Part shown: positions 1 to 8,293 of the stretch, in pieces
How the letters are laid out: each line of letters opens with the position of its first letter
How positions within the stretch are numbered: position 1 is the stretch's first letter
DNA from: Roseivirga sp.
GTDB lineage: Bacteria; Bacteroidota; Bacteroidia; Cytophagales; Cyclobacteriaceae
Reading direction: 5' to 3'
NCBI GenBank assembly: GCA_021404565.1
Contig: JAAWWF010000006.1
Span: 1 to 64,000, forward strand
Length of the DNA stretch: 64,000 nt
Program-made: the position numbers and the translations under genes
The notes under the pieces: generated by a model
What the model was told of the DNA's origin: nothing
The model's input: the letters and a program-made list of their open reading frames with translations, nothing else
The model's database searches: none

Positions 1-1
1 G

Positions 2-2857
2 GGGGAAGTGGAAAGTTTGTTTAAGCTCGTGGGGGGTGGTCACAACTTTAAAAACGCTGCTGATTGTGAGACTCCGGGAGATGGCGATACTAAAAACAGC
101 TATGTGATCGAAGTGCAGGCCAATGACGGGTTGAATACAGCCACTCAGGCTGTAACCATCACCGTTACCGATGTCGATGAAATATTGCCTGTCTTTACTT
201 CAGGTACTGCGGTAAACTTTGCTGAAAACGGTACAGGAAGCGCCTATACCATTGTGGCAACGGATGCCAACCCGGTAACCTACGCTTTAGGCAGTGGCAA
301 TGATGAAGCTTTGTTCGATATCAGTGGGGGAGTGATCACCTTTAAAAACGCTCCTGATTTTGAGACTCCTGGAGATGGCGATACTAATAACAGCTATGTG
401 ATCGAAGTGCAGGCCAATGACGGGTTGAATACAGCCACTCAGGCTGTAACCATCACCGTTACCGATGTCGATGAAATACTACCTGTCTTTACTTCAGGTA
501 CTGCGGTAAACTTTGCTGAGAATGGAAACGGTACAGCCTATACTATATCAGCTACAGATGCCAATGCTGTAACCTACGCTTTAGGCAGTGGCAATGATGA
601 AGCTTTGTTCGATATCAGCGGAGGAGTGGTCACCTTTAAGAACAGCCCTGACTTTGAAGTCCCGGGAGATGGCGATACCAATAACAGCTATGTGATTGAA
701 GTGCAGGCCAATGATGGGTTGAATACAGCCACTCAGACTGTAACCATCACCGTTACTGATGTGGACGAAATACTACCTGTCTTTACTTCGGGTACTGCAG
801 TAAACTTTGCTGAGAATGGAAACGGTACAGCCTATACTATATCAGCTACAGATGCCAACCCGGTAACCTACGCTTTAGGCAGTGGCAATGATGAAGCTTT
901 GTTCGATATCAGCGGGGGAGTGGTCACCTTTAAGAACGCTCCGGACTTTGAAGCACCTGGAGATGGTGATAGCAATAACAGCTATGTGATCGAAGTGCAG
1001 GCCAATGACGGGTTGAATACAGCCACTCAGACTGTAACGATTACTGTGACAGATGTTCAGGAAGATGTAACACCCCCTGCCAAACCCATCATTACCGGAA
1101 TAAGCGATGATACAGGCAGTAGTAGTACAGATGGTATTACCAGCGATCGCAGGCTGTTAATCCATGGAACTGCTGAAGCTCATGCCAGTGTGGAGGTTTT
1201 CTCACCCGGAGGTTTAATCGGTACCGTTCCTGCTGATGCCAATGGAGACTGGACACTGGACATATCCGCTTTCAACCTGCCCCCGATGGTTTCTAATACT
1301 ACTGCTCAGGCAGTAGACGCTGCAGGCAATCGCAGTGCTCTTAGTGATGGTTTTGTGATAACCATTGATTTTACAGCTCCCGCCAAGCCGGTGATTACAC
1401 ATATCAGTGATGACACAGGAAGCAGTAGTACAGATGGTATTACCAGCGATCGAAGACTGTTAATCCATGGAACTGCTGAGGCCCATGCCAGTGTGGAGGT
1501 TTTCTCACCCGGAGGCTTAATAGGAACCGTTCCAGCTGATGCCAATGGAGACTGGACATTGGATATAACCGCTTTCAACCTGCCCCCGATGGTTTCTAAT
1601 ACTACTGCTCAGGCAGTAGACGCTGCAGGCAACCGCAGTGCTCTCAGCGATGGTTTTGTGATAACCATTGATTTTACAGCTCCCGCTAAGCCGGTGATTA
1701 CGCATATCAGTGATGATACAGGTAGCAGTAGTACAGATGGTATTACCAGCGATCGCAGGCTGTTAATCCATGGAACTGCTGAGGCCCATGCCAGTGTGGA
1801 GGTTTTCTCACCCGGAGGCTTAATCGGAACTGTTTCTGCTGATGCCAATGGAGACTGGACACTGGACATATCCGCTTTCAACCTGCCCCCGATGGTTTCT
1901 AATACTACTGCTCAGGCAGTAGACGCTGCAGGCAACCGCAGTGCTCTTAGCGATGGTTTTGTGATAACCATTGATTTTACAGCTCCCGCTAAGCCGGTGA
2001 TTACGCATATCAGTGATGATACAGGTAGCAGTAGTACAGATGGTATTACCAGCGATCGCAGGCTGTTTATCCATGGAACTGCTGAGGCCCATGCCAGTGT
2101 GGAGGTCTTCTCACCCGGAGGCTTAATCGGAACTGTTTCTGCTGACGCCAATGGAGACTGGACACTGGATATTACAGGGTTCAATCTGCCTGAAATGACC
2201 TCCAATACCACGGCAGAAGCCATTGATATGGCAGGCAATCGCAGTGCAACCAGCAATGGATTTGTTATTAAGATTGACTTCACCGCACCTACAGTATCAT
2301 TGAGTGCACCAGCTGACCCTACCGGGGGTAACTACCTGGTGACAGCTCAGTTTAGCGAAGACGTAACAGACTTTTCCCTAAGCGATATTACTGTGGCTAC
2401 CGGTTCAGCAACTAACCTTGTAGGCATTAATACCAGTACCTATACTTTTATTGTAAGCAGCGGTAATAACGCAGCGGATGTGAGTATAGGATCGGGTATG
2501 GTTTCGGATATAGCAGGAAATACCAATGTGGATTCTAATGTACTGCACCTTGACTTTACTGCTCCACCACTGGTAGCAACGCTTGAAAACACTCTGGCAG
2601 ATTTTGTTAAGTCAGAACAGGTGAGGCTTTTCCCCAATCCCGCCAGAGAAATTCTCAACATTGACCTCTCAGAACTCAGTGCCAAAGAAGTAGATCTTGC
2701 ACTTGTAAACTCTTCGGGTACTACCATATTCGAAAAGAGAGACCTGAGTGAAAGAACCCTGCGATTGGATGTGTCAGATTACCCGAGCGGACTCTACATT
2801 GTACAGGTTTATGATGGTACCAATGTGATAAGAAAGAAGGTGCTTATTCGAAAATAA
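2..2857 (+). CDS. Cadherin/Ig-repeat T9SS adhesin, 3' part (5' truncated at window edge)
   Basis: Cell-surface adhesin fragment; the true start lies upstream of the window. In order it has about three and a half cadherin-like repeats with a 294-bp period (core motifs NFAENG, ATDAN, GSGNDEALFDI, APDFE, VTITVTDV). Four 101-residue Ig-like repeats follow (1076-2287, each opening PAKPVITHISDDTG and ending FVITIDFTAP), then one different Ig-like domain. The end is a type A T9SS sorting domain of about 75 residues (VRLFPNPAREILNIDLS ... GLYIVQVYDG ... RKKVLIRK). Cadherin repeats normally bind calcium and mediate adhesion; the C-terminal signal sends the protein across the outer membrane through T9SS. 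The first ~20 codons diverge strongly from every other repeat and contain the only cysteine in the repeats, as expected of a low-quality contig end. A GTG at position 8 is in frame but should not be taken as a real start. Confidence 0.88.
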   Translation, partial: GEVESLFKLVGGGHNFKNAADCETPGDGDTKNSYVIEVQANDGLNTATQAVTITVTDVDEILPVFTSGTAVNFAENGTGSAYTIVATDANPVTYALGSGNDEALFDISGGVITFKNAPDFETPGDGDTNNSYVIEVQANDGLNTATQAVTITVTDVDEILPVFTSGTAVNFAENGNGTAYTISATDANAVTYALGSGNDEALFDISGGVVTFKNSPDFEVPGDGDTNNSYVIEVQANDGLNTATQTVTITVTDVDEILPVFTSGTAVNFAENGNGTAYTISATDANPVTYALGSGNDEALFDISGGVVTFKNAPDFEAPGDGDSNNSYVIEVQANDGLNTATQTVTITVTDVQEDVTPPAKPIITGISDDTGSSSTDGITSDRRLLIHGTAEAHASVEVFSPGGLIGTVPADANGDWTLDISAFNLPPMVSNTTAQAVDAAGNRSALSDGFVITIDFTAPAKPVITHISDDTGSSSTDGITSDRRLLIHGTAEAHASVEVFSPGGLIGTVPADANGDWTLDITAFNLPPMVSNTTAQAVDAAGNRSALSDGFVITIDFTAPAKPVITHISDDTGSSSTDGITSDRRLLIHGTAEAHASVEVFSPGGLIGTVSADANGDWTLDISAFNLPPMVSNTTAQAVDAAGNRSALSDGFVITIDFTAPAKPVITHISDDTGSSSTDGITSDRRLFIHGTAEAHASVEVFSPGGLIGTVSADANGDWTLDITGFNLPEMTSNTTAEAIDMAGNRSATSNGFVIKIDFTAPTVSLSAPADPTGGNYLVTAQFSEDVTDFSLSDITVATGSATNLVGINTSTYTFIVSSGNNAADVSIGSGMVSDIAGNTNVDSNVLHLDFTAPPLVATLENTLADFVKSEQVRLFPNPAREILNIDLSELSAKEVDLALVNSSGTTIFEKRDLSERTLRLDVSDYPSGLYIVQVYDGTNVIRKKVLIRK
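1076..2287 (+). repeat. Four tandem 303-bp Ig-like cassettes
   Basis: Units begin at 1076, 1379, 1682 and 1985, each exactly 303 bp (101 residues) and nearly identical in DNA. The same 303-bp unit length recurs at 24492-26006 and 42056-43570 in the other two adhesins. The family is the bacterial Ig-like type with a GTAEAHASVEVF / ANGDWTLDI core. Confidence 0.9.
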
Positions 2858-2895
2858 CCGAGCTTCAACTTCGGGTACACAAGTCAGGAATTGAG

Positions 2896-2934
2896 AGACG
2901 TTATCGCTTTATGTGATAACGTCTTTCTGTTTTC
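2896..2934 (+). terminator. Rho-independent terminator after the first adhesin
   Basis: A perfect 10-bp stem, AGACGTTATC (2896-2905) with GATAACGTCT (2915-2924), has a 9-nt loop and is followed by a T-rich stretch. It lies 39 bp after the stop codon and separates the adhesin from the sensor kinase gene. Confidence 0.8.
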
Positions 2935-3068
2935 TTAAAACCATACCAGTTACAGCCGATTTTGACCTTGCATTGCATATTTTCATCCTGTTATTGTACC
3001 CTTTGAGTGAATTAGAATATGTGAAACGTAAATTGCTATCTTGATTGACCAAGACCTCTCAACCAAAG

Positions 3069-6000
3069 ATGAACCACCTGTTGAAAAAGTATTTAATCTA
3101 TTACCTGCTTTGCCAACTACCTTTGCTCACTGCTGCCCGGCAGACAGCGCCACTCAGAATCTCTGAAATTGGCACTCCCTTTATCAATACCTATGCGCTG
3201 GAAGATCACTTTACTTCGAGAGCTACTTACAATACCAAACAAGCTGATAATGGTATCATGTACTTTGCCAATGGTTGGGGTTTGGGCTTTTTCGATGGCA
3301 AGACCTGGGATTTGATTATCGATGGTCGCAGAGCAGAAGTTTACGATATCGGTTTTGGTAAAAACTCAAGGATTTATACCGTCAGGCGCGATGGGCTCGC
3401 TTACTGGTCTCCTAATGCCAGTGGTGAGCTAAAGCGTACTTCACTTAATGAAAAGATGCCCGATGGTGTTCCTTCCTCAGCCCTGTTCAGGCAGGTAGAA
3501 AGACTCGGACAATACATTCTGTTTCGATCACGCAATACCATTCTTGTTTATAATGAAAATGAAGAGGCCTTTAGTCTGATGAGCTCCGAAAGAGGTTTTG
3601 GTCCGGCCGTTGTCGTGCAGGACCGGATTTTGGTATCGGACTATGGACGTGGTGTGATGCAGTTTTCTGAGGGAGAATTAACTCCATTGGCACCTTACCC
3701 GGCCCCGAAGGAATACATCGTGGATATGGCCGGTATAGGAACGGATTATCAACCGGTAGGGCTGTCCAGCAATGGCAAGCTCTACAAGCTGACCAATGGT
3801 TCTTATACACCCTGGGAAACAGATTTGGACGGTTTCCTGGAAGGAAAGGAAATCTCAAGACTGGTTCGTGTATCTGATCAGTATGTCCTGATCGCCACCC
3901 GGATAAGCGGCATCTTCATATTGGATATCAACGGGCGACTTGTCCAAAAACTGAACAATGATCTGGGACTCCTGGACTCGGAGGTGCTGTCGGTCACGGT
4001 AGATAAAAAAGGAGACCTCTGGGTAAGTCACTATGCAGGTCTCAGTCATGTTATTCTAAGCGAACCTATTACCACTCTGAATAGAAATCATGGAATTCCG
4101 GCCGAATTTGTGAATGTTATGATCGAGCATCAGGGCAGACTCTATGCTGGTACCAACCTGGGGCTGGGGTATAAAGAACTGGACAAACCCTGGCAAAGTG
4201 CCGATGATACCCAACCTTTTGTGGCCATTCCGGAATTCAGGGAGAGAGTCAATCTGATGTACTCCGCAGGGGAAGACCTTCTTGTGGCCTCCAGGGGTGG
4301 TTTTTATAAGGTCAGAGGTGACAAGATGGAGCTCCTTTTCAACGACTATATCGTAGGAGCAGGAATGGTATTCCCTGACAATGAAAGCATGATAGTTTTG
4401 AGCTTAGATGCTGAACCTTTCCTGCTTAAGAAAGAAGGCAACAGGTGGAGAAGCAAAGGAAATATCAAAGGAATCAACAAAGATATCAGCGATGTGGTCA
4501 ATGCAGGAGAGTATGGTTTCTGGTTTCGGATGTCAAGAGATGAGGTATTTAAAGTAGAATTCAATAGTACCAAAGATTCTGTGATCAGTATGCAGTCTTT
4601 TGGCGAAGCGCAGGGAATACCGCAAGGGGTAGATCTCAGGCTTTTTTCCAATGCATCAGGCCTGGCCCTGGCCACAGGAGGAAAAGGAGTATTTTATTAT
4701 AACCCCGATAGAGGTACTTTTGAGCCTGATGAAACCCTCAATGAATACCTGGGTGATAAATATGTTTTTCGCTTTCACGAGTTGTCTAACGGCCAGATTC
4801 TAACGAGCGACTTTTCAGGGTCGGATGGTAACAAGTCTCATTTCATACCAGCAGGGGAGAGCTATCGTTTTGAGGACTATCCTTTGAAACGAATTTCGAA
4901 AATTGCAGCCCAGGAAATTCAGGGTTTTGACGATAAGTTCTGGATAGGAGGACGGGGTATTACGCTTTTCAGGCCCGATGATGTAAGACCTGAAGCAGGT
5001 GAATTTGATGCTCTTTTCAGGGAGGTAAGGCTAGTCAGTGGCAGAGATTCAATTGTTTACGGAGGCGTGGGAAACCGGAATGACCTGAGTTTTCAACCCG
5101 CCCAAAACGCTTTTAAATTCTTTTTTGGAGCCAATGCCTTTGATAAACCCGATCAGTTAGAGTTTCAAAGCTATCTGGAAGGGTCCGAAGAAACCTGGTC
5201 TGCCTGGAGCACTGAATACAGTCGTACCTATACCAATCTGCCACATGGGTCCTATACTTTCAAAGTAAGGGCCAGGAATGTGTATGGTAAGATAAGCAGA
5301 GTTGATGAATACAACTTTGTGATAATCACCCCCTGGTACCTCAGGCCCTGGGCCTATATACTCTACGCCATACTGGTGTTTGTGATCGTCCGGCTCATTG
5401 TCCGGTTCAACCTGAGAAGGTTGGAAAAAGAGAATGAGGAGCTGGAACAAACTGTTTTAGAGCGCACGGAAGAAATCAGGCAGCAAAAAAATGAAATAGA
5501 GGCTCAGGCCAATCGGTTAAGAGAATTGGATAAAGTGAAATCCCGTTTCTTTGCCAATATTTCTCATGAATTGCGTACACCCCTGACCCTCATCAATGCG
5601 CCTCTGGAATCGCTGGTACACAACGGGAAAATAGAAGACCCGGAAGTACGCGAAACGTTGGAAACCGCCACCCGCAACGGGGTAAGTCTGCTTTCCCTTG
5701 TCGAAGAAATACTTGACCTGGCCAAGCTGGACGGGGGCAAGCTGGAGTTGGTACAAAACCCTGTGAGGGTAAATGATTTTCTCAGCCTCACGATGAGTGA
5801 CTATAAGTCCGGGCTCGACCAAAAATCCATTGAACTTAGCTACACATTCTATCCAAAACCTGAGCTGGCGATTTTACTGGATGAGAACAGATGCTCCAAG
5901 ATCGTGAACAATCTTCTTTCCAATGCGCTTAAATTCACACCGGAAGGAGGGAAGATATCTGTGGTGGTAGATGAAGATATTGAAGACAACCTGTTGTTTA

Positions 6001-6935
6001 TCAAAGTAGCCGATAGCGGGCCAGGTATTCATCCCGATGACCTGCCACATATTTTTGATCGCTATTATCAATCAGAACAACCCGGTACAAAGGCTGAAGG
6101 GGGGACCGGTATTGGTCTGGCATTGGCCAAAGAACTGGCAGAACTCCATCAGGGAAGTCTGACGGTCGAAAGTGAGCCGGGTAAGGGGAGTACTTTTACT
6201 TTCACCCTGCCGATCAAAGAGGTGTATGAAGAAACCATCGTACCCCTGACGGCTGTGGAAACAGAAGCGCTCGATCAGGCACTAACAGAAACGGTGACGC
6301 GCTATAATGCCCGTTTTGAGATTGATAAGCCCGTTTTACTTATTACAGAAGACCATTCTGAGATGCGGGCCTTTATTGCCAAAACCCTCGATCCCTTCTT
6401 TGCCGTGAGGCAAGCCGAAAATGGTAAGGTGGCATTGGAAATACTGAATTCAGAGCGGGTGGATATTGTGATATCAGATGTAATGATGCCGGTGATGGAT
6501 GGTTTCGAATTGCTGGAAGCTATTAAGAAAAATGAAGCCCTACATCAGGTTTCGCTGATTATGCTTACTGCCAGGGCCGATCATGAAGATAAACTCTATG
6601 CCCTTACCCTGGGCATTGACGACTACCTGACCAAGCCCTTCAGTGCATCTGAGTTTTTGGCCAGGATCAAGAACATCCTCGAAAACCGAATCAAGATTAT
6701 CAGAGAGCTGGATAAGACTGATGCTAAGACAGACCTTACTGCTCTGACTAAACAATATAACCTGGTAGAACGGGAAGTCGAAATATTGAACCTGTTGGCG
6801 AAAAGGTATACGAATCCTCAGATTGCCGAGGAGCTGTTTATTTCCCGCAATACGGTGAAGTTTCACATCAAAAACCTCTTTGGTAAAATGGGTATCAAAA
6901 CCCGCAAAGAGGCTGCGGAACGAGTGAATGTTTAA
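3069..6935 (+). CDS. Hybrid two-component sensor kinase/response regulator with LuxR-type output
   Basis: One-protein phosphorelay (1288 residues) of the HTCS type, with a periplasmic sensor and a cytoplasmic DNA-binding output. Reading along: a signal peptide or N-terminal anchor (residues 1-22), Reg_prop-like propeller blades (about 30-665, e.g. GDLWVSHYAGLSHV), a Y_Y_Y domain (about 670-753), a membrane segment (about 755-780) and a coiled coil. Then come HisKA with phospho-acceptor His833 in SHELRTPL, HATPase_c (N box near 945, GGTGIGLAL near 1010), a receiver domain with Asp1137 in SDVMMP, and a GerE/LuxR helix-turn-helix (about 1230-1288). Most HTCS proteins end in an AraC-type HTH, so the LuxR output is unusual. 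The first ATG at 3069 is preferred over an in-frame TTG at 3045 because it directly begins a signal-peptide-like stretch with lysines and a hydrophobic core. It sits just upstream of the regulatory region and small LuxR gene and may control the adhesins; the ligand is unknown. Confidence 0.93.
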   Translation: MNHLLKKYLIYYLLCQLPLLTAARQTAPLRISEIGTPFINTYALEDHFTSRATYNTKQADNGIMYFANGWGLGFFDGKTWDLIIDGRRAEVYDIGFGKNSRIYTVRRDGLAYWSPNASGELKRTSLNEKMPDGVPSSALFRQVERLGQYILFRSRNTILVYNENEEAFSLMSSERGFGPAVVVQDRILVSDYGRGVMQFSEGELTPLAPYPAPKEYIVDMAGIGTDYQPVGLSSNGKLYKLTNGSYTPWETDLDGFLEGKEISRLVRVSDQYVLIATRISGIFILDINGRLVQKLNNDLGLLDSEVLSVTVDKKGDLWVSHYAGLSHVILSEPITTLNRNHGIPAEFVNVMIEHQGRLYAGTNLGLGYKELDKPWQSADDTQPFVAIPEFRERVNLMYSAGEDLLVASRGGFYKVRGDKMELLFNDYIVGAGMVFPDNESMIVLSLDAEPFLLKKEGNRWRSKGNIKGINKDISDVVNAGEYGFWFRMSRDEVFKVEFNSTKDSVISMQSFGEAQGIPQGVDLRLFSNASGLALATGGKGVFYYNPDRGTFEPDETLNEYLGDKYVFRFHELSNGQILTSDFSGSDGNKSHFIPAGESYRFEDYPLKRISKIAAQEIQGFDDKFWIGGRGITLFRPDDVRPEAGEFDALFREVRLVSGRDSIVYGGVGNRNDLSFQPAQNAFKFFFGANAFDKPDQLEFQSYLEGSEETWSAWSTEYSRTYTNLPHGSYTFKVRARNVYGKISRVDEYNFVIITPWYLRPWAYILYAILVFVIVRLIVRFNLRRLEKENEELEQTVLERTEEIRQQKNEIEAQANRLRELDKVKSRFFANISHELRTPLTLINAPLESLVHNGKIEDPEVRETLETATRNGVSLLSLVEEILDLAKLDGGKLELVQNPVRVNDFLSLTMSDYKSGLDQKSIELSYTFYPKPELAILLDENRCSKIVNNLLSNALKFTPEGGKISVVVDEDIEDNLLFIKVADSGPGIHPDDLPHIFDRYYQSEQPGTKAEGGTGIGLALAKELAELHQGSLTVESEPGKGSTFTFTLPIKEVYEETIVPLTAVETEALDQALTETVTRYNARFEIDKPVLLITEDHSEMRAFIAKTLDPFFAVRQAENGKVALEILNSERVDIVISDVMMPVMDGFELLEAIKKNEALHQVSLIMLTARADHEDKLYALTLGIDDYLTKPFSASEFLARIKNILENRIKIIRELDKTDAKTDLTALTKQYNLVEREVEILNLLAKRYTNPQIAEELFISRNTVKFHIKNLFGKMGIKTRKEAAERVNV

Positions 6936-7012
6936 ACACCTTCAGGTGACCACCAAGGTCGACACGGCCCGTCAGACCGGTCATCTCTTCCGACTCATCG
7001 ATCTAACCAACA

Positions 7013-7226
7013 AAGCCTTCTTATACTGAGGCAGAAAGTATCTAGGGCGGTTTTAGTGTGTCGGGCTTTCTTTTCTTCAGACTCTTGCTCTCGTCAGCAT
7101 AGGAAAGAAAAGAGTAACTCACACCCCGATCTAAGAGGCCTCACCCTTTAGGGCCGGGGTCAAAATTTCATCATTGCCTCACACCATATGACCACCAAGG
7201 TCGGCACGGCACATCAAACCGGTAAT
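7013..7226. repeat. Direct repeat, copy 1 (about 214 bp)
   Basis: It starts at AAGCCTTCTTATACTGAGGC and ends in the 38-bp element that opens TGACCACCAAGGTCG. Copy 2 lies at 7464-7678 with high similarity by eye and no length change larger than a base or two. Inside are opposed purine/pyrimidine tracts (TCTTTTCTT and AAGAAAAGA) able to form a long hairpin, and a GAGGCCTC palindrome next to CCCTTTAGGG. No open reading frame is conserved between the copies, so it looks like an interspersed non-coding repeat. Confidence 0.8.
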
Positions 7227-7316
7227 CTTTCTCAACTCATCAGTCAGACCAGCACTGTACTTTCCCATATACAGGTCTGACGATTAATGATGCCACCTTT
7301 GCGGGCATTGGAAATT

Positions 7317-7440
7317 TGTACACCGAATATTTCTTTTTTTTAAACCAGTGTACAATCACTGTACACCGTTAAATTTTTTTTAAAAAGACGGTGTACAACC
7401 CCTGTACACCAGATTGAATAATTTAAAAAAGCAGTGTACA
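7317..7440. repeat. Three 38-bp AT-rich hairpin units with 43-bp period
   Basis: Units lie at 7317-7354, 7360-7397 and 7403-7440. Each begins TGTACACC and ends (A/G)GTGTACA, which are inverted copies of each other, around a 22-bp AT-rich core. Spacers of exactly 5 bp (ATCAC, ACCCC) separate them, so the junctions are themselves dyads: GTGTACA-N5-TGTACAC at 7348-7366 and GGTGTACA-N5-TGTACACC at 7390-7410. The 43-bp period is close to four helical turns, consistent with a cooperative protein-binding array, but the function is unknown. Confidence 0.85.
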
Positions 7441-7463
7441 AAATGATGAGGAGCCACGAATCT

Positions 7464-7678
7464 AAGCCTTCTTATACTGAGGCAGGAAGTATCCAAGGCG
7501 GTTTTAGTATATCGAGCTTTCTTTTCTTTAGATGCTTCCTCTCGTCAGCATAGGAAAGAAAAGAGTAATTCCCACCCCGATTTAAGAGGCCTCACCCTTT
7601 AGGGCCGGGACAAAATTTCATCATTACCTAACATACCCTCTGACCACCAAGGTCGACACCGCCTGTCAGACCGGTAAT
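7464..7678. repeat. Direct repeat, copy 2 (about 215 bp)
   Basis: This is the second copy of the unit at 7013-7226, with the same order of features: the AAGCCTTCTTATACTGAGGC start, the opposed TTCTTTTC/GAAAAGAA tracts, the GAGGCCTC palindrome and the terminal TGACCACCAAGGTCG element. The 43-bp-period array lies between the two copies. Confidence 0.8.
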
Positions 7679-7680
7679 TA

Positions 7681-7696
7681 TGCGAGATATCTCGCA
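7681..7696. promoter_or_regulatory. Perfect 16-bp palindrome TGCGAGATATCTCGCA
   Basis: This is a perfect two-fold symmetric site 169 bp upstream of the small LuxR gene. Its right half, ATCTCGCA, recurs at 8114-8121, right after that gene and upstream of the second adhesin. It could be an operator for a dimeric regulator; none is identified. Confidence 0.5.
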
Positions 7697-7765
7697 AATA
7701 CCATAAACCTCGCAGACCTTCTGCTGACATCCTACCCATCCCTCTAACTGTAGGTGATTTCAAGA

Positions 7766-7784
7766 ACTACCCATACTGGGTAGT
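7766..7784. promoter_or_regulatory. Operator-like dyad ACTACCCA-N3-TGGGTAGT, site 1
   Basis: Perfect 8-bp inverted arms flank a TAC spacer, centred 91 bp upstream of the small LuxR start codon. An extra half-site CTACCCA lies at 7732-7738. The same dyad with spacer CTC occurs at 8242-8260 before the giant adhesin. Size and symmetry fit a LuxR/GerE dimer site, which suggests autoregulation; this is inference. Confidence 0.7.
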
Positions 7785-7865
7785 GGGTTGAAGCTAATTC
7801 TTGTCGATATTGATAGAGTACTGATGGCCTGAAAAGGTCTTTAGTAACCAAAACACTATTAAGTA

Positions 7866-8114
7866 ATGAAGTTTACGTCAAATCACAGCATTGAACGGGT
7901 GAGTTCGGAAATGTCCGAATCCATTCGTTCATGTGATTTGTCTGATCGTGAAGTAGAAATACTCAAACTGGTGGTGCTGCAATACTCCAATGCTGAAATA
8001 TCCGAACGAATCAACCTCTCACGCAATACGGTGAAATTTCACCTTAAAAGTATCTTCCAGAAACTGCAGGTGTCTACCCGGCAGGAAGCTGCCCGGCTTG
8101 TATTGAGTACCTGA
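7866..8114 (+). CDS. Small stand-alone LuxR/GerE-type HTH regulator
   Basis: An 82-residue protein consisting almost entirely of a GerE/LuxR helix-turn-helix (about residues 25-80, LSDREVEILKLV ... LSRNTVKFHLKSIFQKL ... TRQEAARLV). It has no receiver, ligand-binding or membrane domain, so its DNA binding is probably controlled by abundance or by partner proteins. The HTH is about half identical by eye to the output domain of the hybrid kinase at 3069-6935, and the predicted recognition-helix segment SRNTVKFH is the same. ATG at 7866 is the only sensible start. It is followed after 244 bp by the second giant adhesin, and both upstream regions carry the same 19-bp dyad, so it is a good candidate for the local adhesin regulator. 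Confidence 0.85.
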   Translation: MKFTSNHSIERVSSEMSESIRSCDLSDREVEILKLVVLQYSNAEISERINLSRNTVKFHLKSIFQKLQVSTRQEAARLVLST

Positions 8115-8241
8115 TCTCGCAATCTCTTTTTTTCAAATCTACCCATCAGAGGGCTGCCAAAAGAGGTCTTTTTCATAAATAATCAATAAAGTACAATCGG
8201 GCTGTTATTAAACTATATAGAGGCCCGTATTGGGTAGCAAA

Positions 8242-8260
8242 ACTACCCACTCTGGGTAGT
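8242..8260. promoter_or_regulatory. Operator-like dyad ACTACCCA-N3-TGGGTAGT, site 2
   Basis: Arms identical to site 1 flank a CTC spacer, centred 108 bp upstream of the adhesin start at 8359. An additional half-site TGGGTAG (8231-8237) forms a second inverted pair with the left arm, and CTACCCA also occurs at 8139-8145. It probably controls the second adhesin. Confidence 0.7.
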
Positions 8261-8293
8261 AGGACGTACCCGCTTTATCTGCATTTTACAACT

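Larger units (their letters stand above)
6936..7865. other. 930-bp non-coding region rich in repeats and palindromes
   Basis: No credible gene is present. The region contains a 38-bp element in three copies (6947-6984, 7189-7226, 7641-7678), a longer unit duplicated at 7013-7226 and 7464-7678, a 43-bp-period array of AT-rich hairpins (7317-7440), a 16-bp perfect palindrome (7681-7696) and an operator-like dyad (7766-7784). It separates the kinase gene from the small LuxR gene. These elements are annotated separately. Confidence 0.75.

Noticed and set aside
1214-2283. Several overlapping minus-strand open frames across the Ig repeats, with similar ones in 12201-26000 and 42152-43720
   Set aside because: They repeat with the 303-bp or ~294-bp period of the plus-strand repeats and encode the antisense of conserved Ig and cadherin motifs, so they are shadows rather than genes.
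7317-7440. Possible short CRISPR array
   Set aside because: The palindromic repeat is only about 20 bp, the intervals are AT-rich and bounded by the inverted ends themselves, only three units exist and no cas gene is near.
6947-7678. Remnant of an insertion sequence or a tRNA gene in the repeat-rich region
   Set aside because: No transposase-like reading frame, terminal inverted repeats with target duplication, or cloverleaf was seen.
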